Position numbers and translations under genes: made by a program. Source: Paenibacillus_V sp046244365 (GTDB lineage: Bacteria > Bacillota > Bacilli > Paenibacillales > NBRC-103111). From it: DNA of 64,000 bases. Positions 18,801 to 26,740 of the stretch are shown here, in pieces. Under the pieces are notes generated by a model. That model was not told where the DNA came from. It saw only the letters and a program-made list of their open reading frames with translations, and did no database searches. The stretch is taken from assembly GCF_046244365.1 (NCBI RefSeq), contig NZ_CP176395.1, positions 2,914,001-2,978,000 of the forward strand, given 5' to 3'. Position 1 is the stretch's first letter. Every line of letters starts with the position of its first letter.

Positions 18801-19546
18801 ACTTAGGCTGCAAGGGCGTCACCATTTATCGCGACGGCAGCCGCGACGTGCAGGTGCTGCAGACCGAGAAGAAGGACGACGCAGCCGATGCGAAAGCCGC
18901 TGAAGAAGCGGCAGATCAAGATGCGGGTGCCGCCATGCTGGCCGCCGAGCATTCCGCCGAAGCGTTGGCATCGTCCGTATCGGCCGAACCAGTGCTTGAC
19001 AAGCAGTACAAGAGTCGTCCGTCCGTACTGCGCGGTGCGACCTATAAGCTGAATACGCCGTTCGGGATGGCGTATATTACGATCAACGATCTGAACGGAA
19101 CGCCTTGCGAAATATTCCTGAATGTCGGGAAAGCCGGCTCCGACGTATTCGCCATGTCGGAAGCGCTCGGCCGCGTCTGTTCGCTCTTCTTGCGCTACGG
19201 CGATCATGGAAACAAGGTGCAGCTGTTGATTAAGCACCTGAAGGGAATCGGCGGCTCAGGCGCGATCGGCTTCGGCCCGAACCGCGTCGAATCGATCGCG
19301 GATGCCGTTGCCAAAGCGCTCGAGATGCATCTCGAGGTGTCCGGCAGCGAGGTGTATGTCACCGCTGCAGCCGAGGCGCCGGCGATCGTATCGCCGCAAT
19401 CGCAGCCGGCGGTTAAGCCGCTCGCATCGGGAGCGACCGCCATCAGGCAGAGCAAGGATCTGTGTCCGTCCTGCGGATCGGCGTCGCTGATCAATACCGA
19501 AGGCTGCAAGACTTGCAGTACGTGTGGATATAGCAAGTGTTCGTAA
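15815..19546 (+). CDS. nrdJ: Adenosylcobalamin-dependent (class II) ribonucleotide reductase, intein precursor
   Basis: This enzyme reduces ribonucleotides to deoxyribonucleotides using a thiyl radical made with coenzyme B12. The precursor is 1243 residues; removal of the intein (352-727) leaves 867. The extein shows LFNCYVIPSP (first redox cysteine), the loop GGVGINLSSLRP, the interrupted active-site motif NP/CGEQ, GVCNLSAVNL, TQAPTGSTGTMVGTSTGIEP, and a C-terminal zinc-ribbon-like CPSCGS...CSTCGYSKC tail. The GTG at 15815 is preferred because GGAGG lies 8 to 9 bases upstream. NrdR-like boxes suggest repression when dATP/ATP is high. No partner subunit is needed for class II. Confidence 0.95.
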   Translation: METAQQSRLEGLSEKIFLDRYALKNPDTTHTKVGDTVLVLTKDDPKFPAKEVGEVIERDGQRVKVKLRNGDIVDSTIEKLTLNKENTPEQLWNRLAAAMASVETTPEKRQEWTEKFRYLLNDWKLVPGGRIAAGAGASDELTLFNCYVIPSPHDSRGGIMTTLTEMTEIMARGGGVGINLSSLRPRRAIVHGVNGSSSGAVSWGGLFSYATGLIEQGGSRRGALMLMMNDWHPDVMDFITVKQTMGQITNANLSVCVSNGFMEAVKEDANWDLVFPDTTDADYDKLWDGNLSKWKELGKPVKVVKTVRARDIWHTIIESAWKSAEPGVVFMERYNDMSNSWYFNPIIATNPCFHPDTRISTEFGLIRIEDLHKQQGREAFLTATDARLLNVLRVVNGRSYEVPGTIMRTATVFPTGRKKTIRVSLKNGMELKVTRDHRIYTDEGWKEAKDLKHDDYVYIQSGEGRFAASDELGEAWGAFLGWLTGDGWLSKRGEVGMVFGRDDTEVISRMIEIGKLLTGVEAKVYERENGTFQVNWWRKAFVERLQELGIKPVKAFEKEVPSAIFTSTKETVVGFLQGLFSADGTVYENDEMHRSVRLTSSSKKLLQDVQQLLLNLGIHGKVYLRSKTNQAQFTYVTLDGEHRVYESREFYELIISGNNLLMFKEQVGFGLVTRKQQALERIARASRKTERFQSQVVMLEEGEEVIVYDITEPITHSLVANGFIVHNCGEQGLPPWGVCNLSAVNLSRFYDAERHDVAWEELGRTVHYSVRFLDNVIDRTPYHFEANERNQKNERRVGLGTMGLAELMIKLEIRYGSPESLEFLDRLYGFMAKEAYLASADIAAEKGPFLKFEAEPFLQSGFMKHMTGEFPEVGDAIRANGMRNVTVITQAPTGSTGTMVGTSTGIEPYFAFEYYRQSRLGFDKQFVPIAQEWLEKHPGEALPPHFVTAMDLSAEDHIRAQAAIQKWVDSSISKTANCPTDFTVEETERLYELAFDLGCKGVTIYRDGSRDVQVLQTEKKDDAADAKAAEEAADQDAGAAMLAAEHSAEALASSVSAEPVLDKQYKSRPSVLRGATYKLNTPFGMAYITINDLNGTPCEIFLNVGKAGSDVFAMSEALGRVCSLFLRYGDHGNKVQLLIKHLKGIGGSGAIGFGPNRVESIADAVAKALEMHLEVSGSEVYVTAAAEAPAIVSPQSQPAVKPLASGATAIRQSKDLCPSCGSASLINTEGCKTCSTCGYSKCS
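16868..17995 (+). other. In-frame LAGLIDADG intein inside NrdJ
   Basis: The 376-residue intervening sequence starts with Cys1 (CFHPDTRIS) and has the block-B motif TRDHRIY. A homing endonuclease with two dodecapeptides follows (FLGWLTGDGWL at intein residue 128; GLFSADGTV near 227). It ends in FIVHN before extein Cys+1. All splice residues look intact: Cys1, TxxH, terminal His-Asn, Cys+1. The insertion splits NP|CGEQ. The second acidic residue is kept in both dodecapeptides, so the endonuclease may be active. Confidence 0.95.
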
Positions 19547-19550
19547 AAGG

Positions 19551-19623
19551 ACACGGGAACTTTAGTGCAATAAAAAAATTGAAACGGCAGCCGGCCTGAA
19601 CAATCGGCTGCCGTTTCTCAACT
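19551..19623 (+). repeat. Dispersed hairpin repeat, copy 1 (also serves as nrdJ terminator)
   Basis: It has a degenerate ACGGGAACTTTAGTGCAATA head, then ACGGCAGCCG / CGGCTGCCGT around a short loop, then TTTCTCAACT. Copies near 57129, 59139 and 60183 share the same head-hairpin-tail order. Confidence 0.8.
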
Positions 19624-20921
19624 AAACCAGCTAATAGTTGTCAACATTTTTCTTATAAAGAAGATGGCCATGGTTGATGCTATACTAATAACTGTGCATG
19701 CCAAATAACCCCCCACTCTGAATTGGTAGGTTTTTCCAATGCGTTCAGTTAGGCCATAGCAACGAAAGTTTCTTTTCGTTTCAGCAGGGCAAAGATCCAA
19801 TGGAGAAGCCTGTTAACACAAGCGATCATCGCTACTTTGTGAGGCTTTCCCTCAGCCACTTTCTTGTCGTAATAAGCCTTGAGTGTCTTGCTGCCTGTAC
19901 GTCTCAAACTACAGAGCACAGCCAAGAATAAGGTGTGTCTAAGCCTGCTGGAGCCACGTTTGGTTATTCGATTTATCGTAGCAGTAAATTTGCCAGAGAT
20001 ATGGACGCTAGGATCTATGCCAGCAAAGGCAACCAGCTTTTTTGGGTGATTAAACCGATCAATCTCACCAATTTCCGAAATAATCGTTGCCGCGATTTTT
20101 TCTCCGATTCCGGGGATCGATTGGATAATCTTATATTCTTCCAGTTCATTAGCGAGAGCATCGATTTGCTTTTCCAGGGCGGTTAGATGCTCTCTATAAT
20201 GAAGCAGCATGCTGACATACATATCAAGGCTGAATAAATGGCTCTGGAAAGGGGCCTTGCGGAAGGGATTTCGATCCGCAGCAGCTAGTAAAGATTTAGC
20301 TTTCTCAGCGGCCCAACGATCAGACCTCCGGATACATAGCGTTACAATCTTCTCTGTTACCTCTGCTTCTCCAGCGTGCAATACGGCGTCAGACGTTGGG
20401 AACGCCAACAAGGTTTTCAGTGACACTGTAGAATACAAATCCCCAAACACACCTTTATACTCAGGAAACACCTGATCCAATATGGCCTGGAATTGAAGCT
20501 TGATCTGGATGTACAGGCCGGTTATTGCATCATGCTGTCTGGTTAAATTCCGTAGGTTTAACAAATGTACGCCTCTTGTTTTGTGATGATCAAAGTCCTC
20601 TTTGTAAAAGAGCTCGCAGAGGGCATAAGCATCTACAGCATCCGTTTTCACCTTGCGTAAGCTCGATGATTTTTTCGCCTGATACGATAAGATAGGGTTA
20701 ACTACAACGTACAGGTAATGATGATCCTCCAAAAACCGAGTGATGGGTAAATGGTAATGTCCTGTCGACTCTAGAATAACCGTTGGTTGTTCACCGGTTT
20801 CTTCTTCAATAACCTTTAAGAAGGAGTGGAAAGCGGCTAACCCCTCATGAGTATGGCTTACTGAAAAGCTATTGCCGTAAGGCTTGCCTTTGTCTAAGAA
20901 AGCTTGGCCCTGACTTTCTCC
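19624..20921 (-). mobile_element. 5'-truncated IS110-family element
   Basis: The region keeps the transposase body and about 125 bases of 3' non-coding end. That end resembles the intact element's (shared CCAGCTAATAG boundary word, GCTATACT, CAAATAACC and CCCC blocks). The transposase start and the whole 5' non-coding end are missing, so it cannot move by itself. Its 3' end abuts the dispersed hairpin repeat. Confidence 0.8.
19749..20921 (-). pseudogene. IS110-family transposase, missing its start
   Basis: The frame is homologous along its length to the intact transposase at 53940-55142 (KVKTDAVDAYALCELFYKED; IQSIPGIGEKIAATIISEIG; ITKRGSSRLRHTLF). Reading continues upstream of the first usable start codon (TTG, 20732) through LESTGHYHLPITRFLEDHH and YGNSFSVSHTHEGL to about 20921. 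There it enters unrelated sequence with an in-frame stop. About the first dozen residues, including the first DEDD aspartate (GLDVSK), are lost. Confidence 0.85.
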
Positions 20922-21295
20922 TCATATAAATGCTATGAATCTTACCTTTAAATTCGGTAAGTATATTATCTATATACTTATCAACAAAATCGTGTGGCTC
21001 GATTCCAAAAGGAACTGCTAAACCTTTTAAGTCAGATGCAGACTTTACTATTGTATGTGTAAATCCCAAAGATATTCTAAAATGAACTCTGGATAAATAA
21101 TTATCGGTGGTACTTTTTCACCAACGTCATGACCATATATGCAAACACAAATTATCTTTACCCAAAAACCCCACTCATTTGGTTTACTTTATACATCGTC
21201 AATCGAGCAAATTATCGTATCAATCTTAGTTACTACTGGATATTCTTCCAAAAGCCTATCTTTAATATTTGACAATCTTTCGTAATAAATACAGA
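20922..21295 (-). pseudogene. Decayed gene of unknown function next to the IS110 remnant
   Basis: Three minus-strand segments in different frames read as one protein: LCIYYERLSNIKDRLLEEYP..., then SKPNEWGFWVKIICVC...YPEFILEYLWDL, then GFTHTIVKSASDLKGLAVPF...FKGKIHSIYM. This implies at least two frameshifts. The end is cut by the IS110 remnant at about 20921. I do not recognise the family. Confidence 0.45.
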
Positions 21296-21353
21296 GACCA
21301 AGGAGGAAGTAGATCGTATACATAGTTTAGTTTCTAATGCTAGTGATAACACA

Positions 21354-21635
21354 ATGAAAACTAGATATATTAAAGGTTACTCTAAGAGATTAATTCGTGC
21401 ATTATACTCTTTGGTTTTAGAAGATACAGGTGTATGGCAAGATGACAGTATTAAGATGAAGAATGCCATATTAAACTATTGTGAGATTGACTCCGCTTTA
21501 GTTGATTATCTGTATGCTTGTTACTTGGATAGTAATGTACTTGTTGAAGAGTTTCTGGGAATTGCAGATGAAGTATATAGCTATTTTGAGAACGCCTTAA
21601 ATGCAATGGCTGCTTCCAGAACTTCCTTCGGCTAA
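21354..21635 (+). CDS. Hypothetical protein, probably a fragment
   Basis: A 93-residue acidic helical frame. The same frame is open upstream to about 21281 (INTETKEEVDRIHSL) with no start codon. This suggests the N-terminus of a longer protein was lost. No ribosome binding site precedes the ATG. No family was recognised. It ends at the palindromic repeat at 21630, whose sequence contributes its last residues (ASRTSFG), another sign of truncation. Confidence 0.35.
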   Translation: MKTRYIKGYSKRLIRALYSLVLEDTGVWQDDSIKMKNAILNYCEIDSALVDYLYACYLDSNVLVEEFLGIADEVYSYFENALNAMAASRTSFG

Positions 21636-21740
21636 CACCATATTGACGCTCCGGGTCACTCTGAGAAGCGAGTGACCACATCCAGCCCCCTAAACCCGTC
21701 GGGACGTCACTGCGTTGGTGTTCGGCAAGCCTCACAACTA
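21630..21740. repeat. Large imperfect palindrome, probable dispersed element
   Basis: The left end CTTCGGCTAACACCA resembles the complement of the right end (GTTGGTGTTCGGCAAG). The centre has GCTCCGGGTCACTC and AACCCGTCGGGACGTCAC. The total is about 110 bases, with no coding sense. Confidence 0.55.
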
Positions 21741-21885
21741 TAAGCAGCGACTCTAATTAAAACATAAGACTATTGAGCTAACGGATACAAGAGCGCAACA
21801 TCCAGAACAACAAGGCTGCCGAGGGAATGATTGGAAGTTTCGTTGCGCTAAAGGGCAGCATAGTTTTAATTACACCTGCCAGATA
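21741..21885. other. Intergenic segment with a repeat-like word
   Basis: GAGCTAACGGATACAAGAGC near 21776 resembles the head of the dispersed repeat (GCTAACGGGTACGATAG). Nothing else was recognised. Confidence 0.35.
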
Positions 21886-22212
21886 ATGAATCTACCTAGA
21901 ACTGGTTGGCCGCATATTCTATTTCTACATGGACGCGATCAAAGAGGGAATATGCCGGGGTGGTACAACGCGGAAAACGTTAAGGCTGCCATGAGAGCTG
22001 AGCGGGGGACCGTGTCGGATGAGGCAATCCTGGAGACGGTGCGCAACTTCGTCGGCGTGGAGCAACGAAACCAGTGGGTAACAACTGTGGGTAGCGTGAA
22101 TGATTACAATAATTCAATCGGCTCCAGTCCCGCCCGAACCGTCGACACGCTGCACGCGCATGTGGGCAGAGAGCAAAGAAGGTTCAAATTATCGAAAAGC
22201 AATGAAGTTTGA
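21886..22212 (+). CDS. Hypothetical protein
   Basis: This 108-residue frame has higher GC than its surroundings. Its middle looks like real protein (AENVKAAMRAERGTVSDEAILETV). The first 25 residues are less convincing, and no ribosome binding site precedes the ATG. The gene could start later or be a C-terminal fragment. It ends 22 bases before the glycine-rich membrane protein gene and may be cotranscribed with it. No family was recognised. Confidence 0.4.
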   Translation: MNLPRTGWPHILFLHGRDQRGNMPGWYNAENVKAAMRAERGTVSDEAILETVRNFVGVEQRNQWVTTVGSVNDYNNSIGSSPARTVDTLHAHVGREQRRFKLSKSNEV

Positions 22213-22234
22213 GTAATAATAGGAGGGATTCATA

Positions 22235-22516
22235 ATGAGATTCGAAATAACCTATATCGGCGTTATTGTCGTTATTGTCGTTATCGTCTTTAGCGTCAGT
22301 ATCGTTTCAATTGTTTTTACCTCCATGAACAAACACAACCGCAAAAAATCTCACTCACGTTCCTACGTAGATGGAGGAGGGGGCTACCACCACTCAAGCC
22401 ATGATTCCAACAACGGCGGGTGGGGGGCGGATAGTGGAAGCGGTTCTGATGGAGGTGGGGGTAGTTCCGAAGGTGGTGGCGGAGGCGGTGCTGACGGAGG
22501 CGGGGGAGGAGGTTGA
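22235..22516 (+). CDS. Small membrane protein with glycine-rich tail
   Basis: An AGGAGGG site lies 7 bases before the ATG. Residues 5-30 form one strongly hydrophobic helix (ITYIGVIVVIVVIVFSVSIV). A basic His/Lys/Arg stretch (about 33-42) follows, then a tail made almost only of Gly, Ser, Asp and His to residue 93. This organisation suggests a membrane-anchored protein with a disordered extracellular tail. Similar tails occur at the ends of various bacterial membrane proteins, but a specific function cannot be named. Composition is locally biased by GGTGGC-type runs. Confidence 0.65.
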   Translation: MRFEITYIGVIVVIVVIVFSVSIVSIVFTSMNKHNRKKSHSRSYVDGGGGYHHSSHDSNNGGWGADSGSGSDGGGGSSEGGGGGGADGGGGGG

Positions 22517-23316
22517 GGCGACAGATCTGAAGGACGGGGAATCGAACTCGAAATTTCATGAACTCAAATCGAACGAGAAATAAAGAAAATGGGAATGCAA
22601 CCATTGATGAACACTGGCAGTGTTCATGTGTATAGCCCAAAAAAGCCGACCAATGAGGCAGGCTTTGTATACACCTGTGTTTTGAATGTAGCGGGGCTTT
22701 AGTGGCACACTTCGCTCCTACAACGCAAGGTTCTGCATTTTTTCTTCCTCTCCAAAAAAACTAAAAACATAATTTTCTGGAAGATTGTTCGGAAGGATTG
22801 TATTGATAGAGACATCGAGTACGAAACAGATTGCATATAAAACAACGTGCGTGCGTGTGTCGGACGACAAGAACTTGACCCTTTTGTGGAAGTAAAGTGA
22901 AGGTTGCTAACCTAACGGGTAGTTATCTACAGCAAAAGGGTTTAAGGACATTGTTAACGAACTGAAACTATAAGTGAGAAGGATGGCATCATTAGGCTAC
23001 GCCTCTGGGTGGTGTTCTTCTTACCTGCATGAGAAAAATGATATAAAGCGAGGTGCAGTCATTGGCAAAAGTTGTGGTATTAACAGGGAACGGTCTGTCT
23101 ATTGCATTAAATCCCGAATTTTCGATCCCAAAATAACCGAGAAATTTTTCATGCGCTTAAACCCCGAACATAGGGCATTTGTTGAACACCATATGTCAGT
23201 GAACACTAATAAGAGCAACTCGAGGATTACATCGCGACCATTGAGACGATTTACGATGCCCTACACCTTTGCAACGCACTCAATTATGTTCTAGCCACTC
23301 CCGGGCTATTACTATG
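22517..23316. other. 800 bases without a convincing gene
   Basis: It holds a hairpin TGAACACTGGCAGTGTTCA at about 22608 and a second one (AAAGCC...GGCTTT) shortly after, likely a terminator for the glycine-rich protein gene. A GACAAGAAC word lies at 22866, matching the motif array at 53.4-53.75 kb. A 106-codon frame at 22974-23294 lacks a ribosome site and protein-like composition. Confidence 0.45.
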
Positions 23317-23800
23317 TCAGCTTCGCTCGTTGTATCCAATGTTAATCTCCGGATTTTCATTGTTTTCGTCAACCAGATACGGTCTATGGTATTTTTCTTC
23401 AGCCTCAATGCGAGCTTGTTTCAAACAAACCAAGATTGATACTTTTCCCTTTAAAGCCGATGTGCGCTCTCCATTTATGACGACTCTCCAACCAACAAAC
23501 TCCTTTGTAGCCGCTTGTATTATCTTTATGCGCTTTGGCTTTCAAGGCTGATTTACGTGTCCTATCTGTCCTATCATTCTCGATATGGAGAGCGACGCCG
23601 CGATTCCTTTTTTCTGCTCTTTTACATCCGCAGCTCTTATAAATACCGCGCCTTAAATCACTTCCCCGAACATAAATGATTTTCTCACATACACATTTAC
23701 ACATCCATAAAATCGAATGATTCTTATCTTTTTTTTCACTTATTTTTATCACTTCGAGGTCACCAAATTTTTGCCCCGTAATATCAATTCGTTTCGTCAT
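23317..23800 (-). pseudogene. AP2-domain (homing-endonuclease-associated) protein, frameshifted
   Basis: The N-terminus (DITGQKFGDLEVIKIS) and the Cys-containing middle (CKCVCEKIIYVRGSDLRRG..SCGC) are typical of phage-type AP2/HNH proteins. They are followed by the AP2 core NTSGYKGVCWLESRHKWRAH. The main frame stops at 23405. The expected C-terminus (ARIEAEEKYHRPYLVDENNE...) continues in another frame to a stop at 23317. A small deletion with frameshift near 23410-23425 explains this. Such genes move with phages and introns; this copy is inactive or truncated. Confidence 0.75.
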
Positions 23801-23823
23801 TATGCCACTTCACTTTCTCCGTA

Positions 23824-24147
23824 CTAACAAAGATGTATGTCCAATGTGTCGACGATTGGGATTTCATCGTCATCAAACATCCCGTCGTTTTTAACAGAGC
23901 GGCCGACAATAATGACTCGTTTGCCATGGTAAACTGCATGTTTAGCAATTACCTTCTCGAATAAATATACCATTAGCCGATGTACGCGACCATTCGGCAA
24001 ATGCGGATAGGATTTAGCCCGTTCCGCAGTGGGCCTTGTCAGACGACTTATAATTTTATCTAAGGCCTGAAACTGTTGTATAAGCATTGTGGGGATGAAC
24101 TTGAAAAATCTTCGTGACCTTGGGCCAAGACGCACATGTACATGCAT
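23824..24147 (-). CDS. Hypothetical protein, possible phage remnant
   Basis: A 107-codon frame ends 23 bases before the AP2 gene on the same strand. The C-terminal half looks protein-like (HRLMVYLFEKVIAKHAVYHGKRVIIVGRSVKN, split here only for description). The N-terminal third overlaps sequence resembling an unrelated fragment on the other strand, so the true start may be the Met near 24087. No family was recognised. Confidence 0.35.
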   Translation of the reverse strand: MHVHVRLGPRSRRFFKFIPTMLIQQFQALDKIISRLTRPTAERAKSYPHLPNGRVHRLMVYLFEKVIAKHAVYHGKRVIIVGRSVKNDGMFDDDEIPIVDTLDIHLC

Positions 24148-24700
24148 CCGCAGGCTCCAGGCAGCGCGGAAATGGCGGACAAAGGCATCGCGCTCGCCAA
24201 AGCGGTCAAAAACGTCGATCCCGACGCCGAGCTAATAGGCGAACGGAACATATTTAGGGTTAATTTATCAAAATACAATACACCATTGTGTCCCGTAATT
24301 CGGATTGCTATATGTCTTCGAGAGTTTAAGCCATCTTCCGGCCAGAAGCGATCGACTGCCTTTGTTCAGCTACCCTGAAAATCAAGTGCACTGAGCAGCT
24401 GAAAATGAGAATGCGGAACTAAGCGCTGCGCCTCTATTCTATATGGGGGGGATGGATGTCATGAAGCAGCGGGGTTGGATATTGTAACGGTAAAGCCTAG
24501 GTTTTCGAGCCTTAGCACAGCTTATTCTCATTAAATGTAGCGTAAGTCGTGACTTCTTATGAATAAATTGGCAGAAACTCAAATCGTTGCTCACCGCTAC
24601 CAAGAAGGATAACAAAGTGCAAAGAACGCAACGTAATGGCATTGAACGATGCCACTGTCGGACTATAGAATGAAGTCAAGTCAAGGAAGGGAGCGACACA
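24148..24700. other. 550 bases without a supported gene
   Basis: A short GC-richer plus-strand piece at about 24136-24240 reads QAPGSAEMADKGIALAKAV and looks like a foreign gene fragment. The rest shows no gene, terminator or repeat I can support. A promoter for the carbohydrate locus is expected near the end but is not clear. Confidence 0.35.
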
Positions 24701-26722
24701 ATGAAAAATATAGAGACGGAGCTGTCGATACCGGTCCATATACAGCCGTTCCGAGAGCTCATTCGAGAGCAATACGCCAAAGCGATTCACCAGGTGCGTG
24801 CTAAGCGGGTGTTTCTGGCAGCCAGTATCCATATCGGTCATTTGCCCCATTATGAGGTCGTCCGGGAAGAAACGGCCATTTTGAAGGAAAGTATAGAAAG
24901 TTACAGAAAACTGGGTATTCAGGTTGCGTACTGGGGGAACACAATCGGCCACGGTGGTTCCCTGCTTGAGAGCGTTCCCCACAGCTTTCAGGAAATTGTA
25001 GGACCGAGAGGCATGACGGTCTCGGGTGCATATTGCCCATTGGATAAAGGATTCCAGAGGTATATCGGACAAGCTTACGCGATCATTGCCGAATCGGGCG
25101 TGGAAATGCTCATGCTGGACGATGATTTCCGTCTGCATTTGAGAGGTCCTGAAGCACCAATCGGCTGTTTTTGTCCGCTTCATATGGAAGCCTTTCAGCA
25201 AAGGATCGGCCGGGAAATCAGCCGCGAGCAGCTGGTTGAGGAGGTGCTCCACGGAAAACCGTCGCCCCTCAGGGAACATTGGCTGGCTGTAATCGGAGAC
25301 AGTCTTCTCCATCTTGCCGCTGTCATCGAGCAGGCGGTTCACGCCGTTAACCCAGACGCCCGAATTGGCCTCTGCGCGGTGATGTCGCATTGGGTGCACG
25401 AAGGGGTGACCATGGAACAGCTACTGCGGACATTATCCGGAAGCACGCGTCCGTTTCTGCGGACGATCGGGGCTCCATATTGGTCCAAGGAACCGCACAA
25501 TATCGGCTGGATTATCGAATATACCCGCTTGCAGGCGCATTGGCTCCGGGACTTGGACGTGGAATTGATGGCCGAAGGGGATACGTATCCGCAGAACCGG
25601 TATCATTGTTCGGCGGCAACGTTGAAAGCGTTCAATCGGGGAATTCGAGCGGCGGGCATTCCCGGCTTGCTCGCTTATGGGCTGCACTTTTCGCTCCCGC
25701 CCGAGCTCGAGCCCGGATACATGCGCATGCTGCGGGAAAACGAGGATTTCGATGAAGCCATTCACCGTTTTTGTCCGTCGAATTATTCGAGCCTGGGCGT
25801 TACCCCCGTTATCCAGCCCTACGCGTTTTCCCGATTATCGCTCCCGAATACGGAAAGCAACGCTCACTATGCATGGCCGGACGAGCCGGTCGCGCTCCAT
25901 TACCTTTCCCGACTCGGTATTCCCGTTAGCCATTCGGATCGATCCAGTCCGGTCCTCCTAGCTGGAACCGGTGCGGAAGGGTTGACGGACGTTGAAATCA
26001 ATCTGCTGCTCGATCGCGGAGTCGTCCTTGACGGCGCTGCAGCCGCCATGCTGCTGGAGAAAGGCTTCGACATTGGTTACGAATCGTTCCAACCGGCGAG
26101 GACTCCGGTATTCGAAAGATACATGGACAAGAACACATGCGGATCGTACACTGGGGAATATATGTGGTCCATCGGCTTCGGACCGAAAGGATTTTACCGC
26201 GGGGATCCGAAGCAAAGCGCCGTGATCGTCACCGAATTTCTCGGACTTCGGCTAGAGCCGATGTATTGCGGCGTCGTCCATTACGAGAATGACAAAGGTC
26301 AGAGGCTTTGCATTCTTCCTTTCGATTTGCATGATGCCCGGCATAGCAAGCAGCTGATGTATAATTATGCCCGGCAGGAGCAGTTGGCAACCAGTCTCGC
26401 TTGGGTTAACCGGAAATCACTTCCGGCTGTGCTGCTCCATCACCCGGACGTCCACCTGATGTGCTTCCTATCTTCCGGTAAAGACCGGCTTGTGATTGCG
26501 ATTCACAACCTTAGTCTGGACCGGATCGTCGATCCTATTATCCGATTCGATCCGGATATCGGGCTGACTGGCGGCATCGAATGGCTGAGTGAGGAAGGAA
26601 GCGCCATAAGCTCCGATGACTATCGTTGCGAGAAGGACGAGCGGTTCGGCTATCTGCATTTGAAAACGATATTGCCTCCGATGGGTTTTATTGCGATTGC
26701 CGTAAACCGTCCGTGGGGGTAA
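24701..26722 (+). CDS. Glycoside-hydrolase-like TIM-barrel protein
   Basis: This 673-residue protein has no signal peptide. The first 400 residues look like a TIM barrel, with acidic clusters typical of glycosidases (MLMLDDDFRLHLRG; CFCPLHMEAF; LMAEGDTYPQNRYH). A region at about 400-500 (SSPVLLAGTGAEGLTDVEINLLL; RGVVLDGAAAAMLL) resembles the trimerisation domain of GH42 beta-galactosidases. A beta-sandwich-like C-terminus ends the protein. It is first in a plus-strand carbohydrate locus and 18 bases before the sensor kinase. It probably acts in the cytoplasm on imported oligosaccharides. The family assignment is inference; no exact GH family was recognised. Confidence 0.7.
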   Translation: MKNIETELSIPVHIQPFRELIREQYAKAIHQVRAKRVFLAASIHIGHLPHYEVVREETAILKESIESYRKLGIQVAYWGNTIGHGGSLLESVPHSFQEIVGPRGMTVSGAYCPLDKGFQRYIGQAYAIIAESGVEMLMLDDDFRLHLRGPEAPIGCFCPLHMEAFQQRIGREISREQLVEEVLHGKPSPLREHWLAVIGDSLLHLAAVIEQAVHAVNPDARIGLCAVMSHWVHEGVTMEQLLRTLSGSTRPFLRTIGAPYWSKEPHNIGWIIEYTRLQAHWLRDLDVELMAEGDTYPQNRYHCSAATLKAFNRGIRAAGIPGLLAYGLHFSLPPELEPGYMRMLRENEDFDEAIHRFCPSNYSSLGVTPVIQPYAFSRLSLPNTESNAHYAWPDEPVALHYLSRLGIPVSHSDRSSPVLLAGTGAEGLTDVEINLLLDRGVVLDGAAAAMLLEKGFDIGYESFQPARTPVFERYMDKNTCGSYTGEYMWSIGFGPKGFYRGDPKQSAVIVTEFLGLRLEPMYCGVVHYENDKGQRLCILPFDLHDARHSKQLMYNYARQEQLATSLAWVNRKSLPAVLLHHPDVHLMCFLSSGKDRLVIAIHNLSLDRIVDPIIRFDPDIGLTGGIEWLSEEGSAISSDDYRCEKDERFGYLHLKTILPPMGFIAIAVNRPWG

Positions 26723-26740
26723 AAAGGCGGGGGATCAGGA

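Noticed and set aside
22974..23294. A 106-codon frame in the AT-rich island
   Set aside because: No ribosome site, odd composition and partial overlap with the region approaching the AP2 relic.
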